The notes under the pieces were generated by a model. The model did no database searches. It was given only the letters and a program-made list of their open reading frames with translations, and was not told where the DNA came from. Position numbers and translations under genes: made by a program. Shown here piece after piece: positions 15,028 to 17,738 of a stretch of 17,738 nucleotides of DNA (position 1 is its first letter; each line of letters opens with the position of its first letter). Source of the stretch: GCA-2731375 sp046582635 (GTDB taxonomy: Bacteria > Pseudomonadota > Alphaproteobacteria > GCA-2731375); NCBI GenBank assembly GCA_046582635.1, contig JAYGEA010000199.1, positions 1 to 17,738 on the forward strand. The letters run 5' to 3'.

Positions 15028-16272
15028 TTATTCGTAGGAGCGGGCGTCCTCGATCGCCAGGCCGTCGTCGGGCAGGCTGTCGGCTTCAACCAGTTCAGCC
15101 CCGCCGCGCAGTTTCAGCACCGCCTGGATCGATGCCTCAACCGCCGCCGCCAGGGAGGCATCGGCGCCCGGCGCGGCGAATTTCAGGGTCATGACGTCGT
15201 TGTTGTTCAGGGAGGTGATGACCAAGCGCGCCTTGGTGATCTCCGCGTGCCGGCCGGCAATCTGCATAATGGCGGAGGGGTGGACGAACATGCCCTTGAA
15301 CTTGGTCGATTGATCGGCCCGGCCCATCCAGCCGCGCATGCGCATGTTGGTGCGGCCACAGGGGCTGATGCCGGGCATAATGGCGGACAGATCGCCCGTG
15401 GCGAACCGGATCAGGGGATAGGTCGGGTTCAATGACGTGACCACGACCTCGCCGACCTCGCCGGTTGCGACCGGCTTCGTACCCAAGGGTTCGACGATTT
15501 CAACGATCACCCCTTCGTCGATGATCATGCCGTCGACGGCCTTGGATTCGTAAGCCACGCTGCCCAAATCGGCGGTGCCGTAACCCTGCAGCACCGAAAC
15601 GCCCAGGTCGGACAGCTCCTGGCGCAGGCTGGGCGGCAGCGCCTCGGCCCCGACCAGGCCGTTTTTCAGGTTCGAGAGGTCATGGCCCAGTTCCTTGGCC
15701 TTGTTCAGGATAATGCGCAGGAATGATGGCGTGCCGATGAAAAAGTCCGGCTTCACGTCGGCCATCAACTGGATCTGAATTTCCGTGTTGCCGACCCCGC
15801 CCGGCACCACCGGGCAGCCGATGGCCCGGCAGCCGCTTTCCACCAACATGGCGGCCGGCGTCAGGTGATATGAAAATGTGTTATGGACGATATTGCCCGG
15901 CCGCACCCCGGCTGCCCACAGGGCCCGCGCATAACGCCAATAGTCCTTGCGCGGGGCATCGGGTTCGTACAGCCCGCCGGGGGAGGCATAGATGTGGGAT
16001 AGTTCGGACAAAGGCACGGTGTTGATGCCGCCCAGGGGCGGGGTTTCCTTTTGCAGCGCGGCCAGGTCCGATTTGCGGGTGGTTGGCAACGTTGCCAGGG
16101 CCTCGCGGCTGTTGAATTCGGCCGGATCAAGGTCGGCGAAAACGTCGGCGTAATGGGGCGCGTTGGCCTTGGCGTGGGCCAGTTGCGCCGACAGCGCGGC
16201 CATCAACTCCGTTTCCCGCTGGCCGGGGTCGCGGGTTTCAAGGTCGTCGTAAAATTCGTCGGCGCTGCTCAT
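15028..16272 (-). CDS. PaaK-like AMP-binding (phenylacetate-CoA ligase family) protein
   Basis: A 414-residue member of the phenylacetate-CoA ligase branch of the adenylate-forming enzymes, expected to activate a carboxylic acid to its CoA thioester in the cytosol. Family landmarks: GAEALPPSLRQEL and QGYGTADLGSVAYES near 210-245, ATGDLSAIMPG with CPCGRTNMRMRGWMGRADQ, and KFKGMFVHPSAI, which holds the hinge and C-terminal lobe. The ATP-gripping P-loop, normally rich in Ser/Thr/Gly (SSGTTGxP), reads YASPGGLYEP at about 95-104, so ATP handling may differ. I recall homologues with a similar altered loop beside LIV transporters, so this seems a stable subfamily. The ATG at 16272 has GAGAGGG 6 bases upstream. 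A TTG at 16287 is less likely. The acid substrate is unknown. Confidence 0.88.
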   Translation of the reverse strand: MSSADEFYDDLETRDPGQRETELMAALSAQLAHAKANAPHYADVFADLDPAEFNSREALATLPTTRKSDLAALQKETPPLGGINTVPLSELSHIYASPGGLYEPDAPRKDYWRYARALWAAGVRPGNIVHNTFSYHLTPAAMLVESGCRAIGCPVVPGGVGNTEIQIQLMADVKPDFFIGTPSFLRIILNKAKELGHDLSNLKNGLVGAEALPPSLRQELSDLGVSVLQGYGTADLGSVAYESKAVDGMIIDEGVIVEIVEPLGTKPVATGEVGEVVVTSLNPTYPLIRFATGDLSAIMPGISPCGRTNMRMRGWMGRADQSTKFKGMFVHPSAIMQIAGRHAEITKARLVITSLNNNDVMTLKFAAPGADASLAAAVEASIQAVLKLRGGAELVEADSLPDDGLAIEDARSYE

Positions 16273-16350
16273 GGCATGCCCTCTCAAACAGTATGATAAC
16301 GCCGGGCGTGATGACGCGGGGCGGGGCGCCGGGGATTAAGGTTCCGCGGG

Positions 16351-17139
16351 TCAGCCCAGCCAGCGTTTACGCCGGCGATAGGTCTTCACATCCCGGAAGC
16401 TCTTTTTCTCGCCACTGGAGATGCCCAGATAAAATTCCTTGATGTCGGCGTTTTCCTTCAGCGCGGCGGCCTTGCCCTCCAGGACGATGGCGCCATTCTC
16501 CATGACATAGCCGTATTTGGCCAAATTCAGCGCCAATGTGGCGTTCTGTTCCACCACCAGAAAGGTGGTTTTTTCCTCTTCATTAAGGCGGGTGATGATG
16601 CCGAAAATTTCCTCGATAATCATCGGCGCCAGGCCCAGGGACGGCTCGTCCAGCATCACCAGCTTGGGGTCCGACATCAGGGCCCGGCCAATGGCCAGCA
16701 TCTGCTGTTCGCCGCCCGAAAGGTAACCGGCCTGGAACTCGCGGCGTTCGTAGAGCAGGGGGAAATATTCGTAGACCAGCTCCATATTGCGTTTCATGAC
16801 GGGGGTAGAAACGATATGGCCACCGGCGATCAGGTTCTCCTCGCCCGTCAGATGCTCGAACACCCGCCGCCCCTCGAACACTTGTACGATGCCCATCTCG
16901 ACCGCTTCATGGGCCGCCAAATGATCAATGCGCTGGCCCTCGAATTCGACACTGCCCCGGGTCACTTCGCCCCGTTCAGCCTTCAATTGGCCCGAAATCG
17001 CCTTCAAGGTGGTGGACTTGCCCGCGCCATTGGCGCCCAGAACCGTTGTGATCGAGCCCTCTTCCACCTCGATGGAGATGCCCCGCAAGACCAGGATGAC
17101 GCCATCGTAGATGACTTCGACGTTGTTGAGTTTGAGCAC
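16351..17139 (-). CDS. livF: LivF-type ABC transporter ATP-binding protein
   Basis: A 262-residue ATPase subunit of a branched-chain-amino-acid-type (HAAT) ABC importer. Walker A is GANGAGKST (35-43), the signature LSGGEQQ (140-146) and Walker B LVMLDEP (160-166) with the catalytic glutamate. VVEQNA (195-200) replaces the H-loop histidine, as is normal for LivF. The C-terminus carries about 25 extra residues beyond a standard LivF and ends in a basic stretch (YRRRKRWLG). No ATG suits the start. GTG at 17139 (MLKLNNVEV) gives the standard N-terminus with GGGGTG upstream. TTG at 17151 is the alternative. The LivG, LivH and LivM partners are not in the window and presumably lie to the right of the substrate-binding gene. 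The neighbours suggest the substrate is an acid destined for CoA activation, not necessarily an amino acid. Confidence 0.93.
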   Translation of the reverse strand: MLKLNNVEVIYDGVILVLRGISIEVEEGSITTVLGANGAGKSTTLKAISGQLKAERGEVTRGSVEFEGQRIDHLAAHEAVEMGIVQVFEGRRVFEHLTGEENLIAGGHIVSTPVMKRNMELVYEYFPLLYERREFQAGYLSGGEQQMLAIGRALMSDPKLVMLDEPSLGLAPMIIEEIFGIITRLNEEEKTTFLVVEQNATLALNLAKYGYVMENGAIVLEGKAAALKENADIKEFYLGISSGEKKSFRDVKTYRRRKRWLG

Positions 17140-17183
17140 GGCGCACCCCAATGCGAACTAAAAGATACGAAGGAAAATTGACT

Positions 17184-17232
17184 AAGAAAAAAAGTCGGCT
17201 GGCCCGGATAAGTATTTTGTCCGGGCCAGCCG
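17184..17232 (-). terminator. Strong intrinsic terminator between the substrate-binding protein gene and livF
   Basis: On the minus strand a perfect 13-bp GC-rich stem (17220-17232 with 17196-17208; arms TCCGGGCCAGCCG and its complement) closes an 11-base loop. It is followed by ACTTTTTTTCTT, a classic U-tract. It lies 17 bases after the stop of the substrate-binding gene and 45 bases before the livF start. It should end most transcripts from the binding-protein gene, leaving either partial readthrough or a separate promoter for livF and the genes after it. A small stem-stabilised gap like this commonly gives excess binding protein over the membrane subunits. Confidence 0.93.
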
Positions 17233-17249
17233 GTTAGTTTTGGTGTGGC

Positions 17250-17738
17250 TTATTCGCCCTTGGCGACCATTTCCATGACGATGTCGCGATAGCCGTGCAT
17301 CCATTTGGAGACCGGCACGAAGGCCTCGCCCTTGACCTGGAAGATCTGCACCCAACCACCACCTTCATGATCTTCGGCGGTGATGTTCAAGGGCGGTAAA
17401 ATGCCGCCCAAGGTGAAGTTCTTGATGCCTTCGAAGCCTTTTTGGACATCGGCGCCGGTAATATCGGCACTGCCGCCCTTGGCCTTAACGGCATTCTCGA
17501 CGGCCTTGAGGGCAACAGCCGCCCACATCAGACCACGGTTATAGTACACGGTGGAGTCCATTTCCTTTGGCGGCGTTTTGCCTTCGGATTTGTACAACGC
17601 CTTGATTTCGCGCAGCACATCAAAGTCGGAACCGGCACCAGCCATCTGCAGGACGTAATAGCCCTGGGCCTTGTGCCAGCCACCGGCGCCCATGATGTTG
17701 CTTTCGCCAGCCGCCCAGACAAAACCGACCATCTTGTC
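17250..17738 (-). CDS. LIV-type ABC transporter substrate-binding protein, C-terminal part (runs off right edge)
   Basis: The minus-strand frame is open from the right edge to a TAA at 17250: 162 codons of the C-terminal end of a type I periplasmic-binding protein (family members are about 400 residues). Visible are the DKMVGFVWAAGESNIMGAG stretch, GYYVLQMAGAGSDFDVLREI, YYNRGLMWAAVALKAVENAV and the closing PLNITAEDHEGGGWVQIFQVKGEAFVPVSKW, typical of Peripla_BP_6/LivK-like proteins in HAAT systems. The signal peptide and N-terminal lobe lie outside. The mature protein should capture a small carboxylate or amino acid in the periplasm for the importer that uses the LivF encoded downstream. A strong terminator hairpin follows the stop. 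Ligand identity cannot be inferred from this fragment. Confidence 0.9.
   Translation of the reverse strand, partial: DKMVGFVWAAGESNIMGAGGWHKAQGYYVLQMAGAGSDFDVLREIKALYKSEGKTPPKEMDSTVYYNRGLMWAAVALKAVENAVKAKGGSADITGADVQKGFEGIKNFTLGGILPPLNITAEDHEGGGWVQIFQVKGEAFVPVSKWMHGYRDIVMEMVAKGE

Noticed and set aside
16273..16350. GC-rich gap between livF and the CoA ligase, checked for a terminator
   Set aside because: It has only a 4-bp GCGT/ACGC palindrome and no T-run on the minus strand, so it is not a terminator.

Overview
The window is GC-rich DNA from an alphaproteobacterium, probably Rhodospirillales-like. This rests on the block DUF4175/TIGR02302 - lysA - lptM - argH with a divergent tlpA, on PhoP/PhoQ-type signalling genes, and on a branched-chain-amino-acid-type (LIV) ABC transporter next to CoA-ester enzymes. 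The assignment comes from gene content and order recalled from known genomes, not from a search. Coding density is very high. No stretch over 300 bases lacks a gene, and I see no tRNA, rRNA, CRISPR array, transposase or phage gene.

Region 1 (1-3808, minus strand) is a housekeeping operon read right to left: argH (argininosuccinate lyase), lptM (small lipoprotein), lysA (diaminopimelate decarboxylase) and a DUF4175 membrane protein that runs off the left edge. The genes overlap or are separated by 2-4 bases. Region 2 (3837-5907, plus strand) has a TlpA-like thioredoxin, a PhyH-type 2-oxoglutarate oxygenase and a secreted YHS-domain protein. The tlpA start lies only 28 bp from the argH start.

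Region 3 (5904-8303, minus strand) is a compact signalling cassette: a secreted PepSY protein, a PhoP/OmpR-type response regulator and a PhoQ-like histidine kinase, with overlapping ends. A 157-bp palindromic element with imperfect terminal inverted repeats (8358-8514) separates it from region 4. One end of that element supplies the stop codon of the neighbouring gene.

Region 4 (8508-17738, minus strand) is the accessory part. Read right to left it has the 3' end of a LIV-type substrate-binding protein, a strong terminator hairpin, livF, a PaaK-like CoA ligase with an altered P-loop, a three-part class III adenylate cyclase (SRPBCC-like, zinc-ribbon/DUF5939-like and cyclase domains), an MFS transporter, a thiolase-fold protein without the nucleophilic cysteine, a DUF35 zinc-ribbon/OB-fold partner, an SDR dehydrogenase and a family-3 solute-binding protein with no signal peptide. 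From livF onward the gaps are 10-78 bp, so this looks like one transcription unit for uptake, CoA activation and oxidation or carbon-carbon cleavage of an unidentified carboxylic acid, with an unexpected cAMP-producing enzyme in the middle. The cyclase and the cysteine-less thiolase/DUF35 pair are the most unusual content. I found no clearly unprecedented system.
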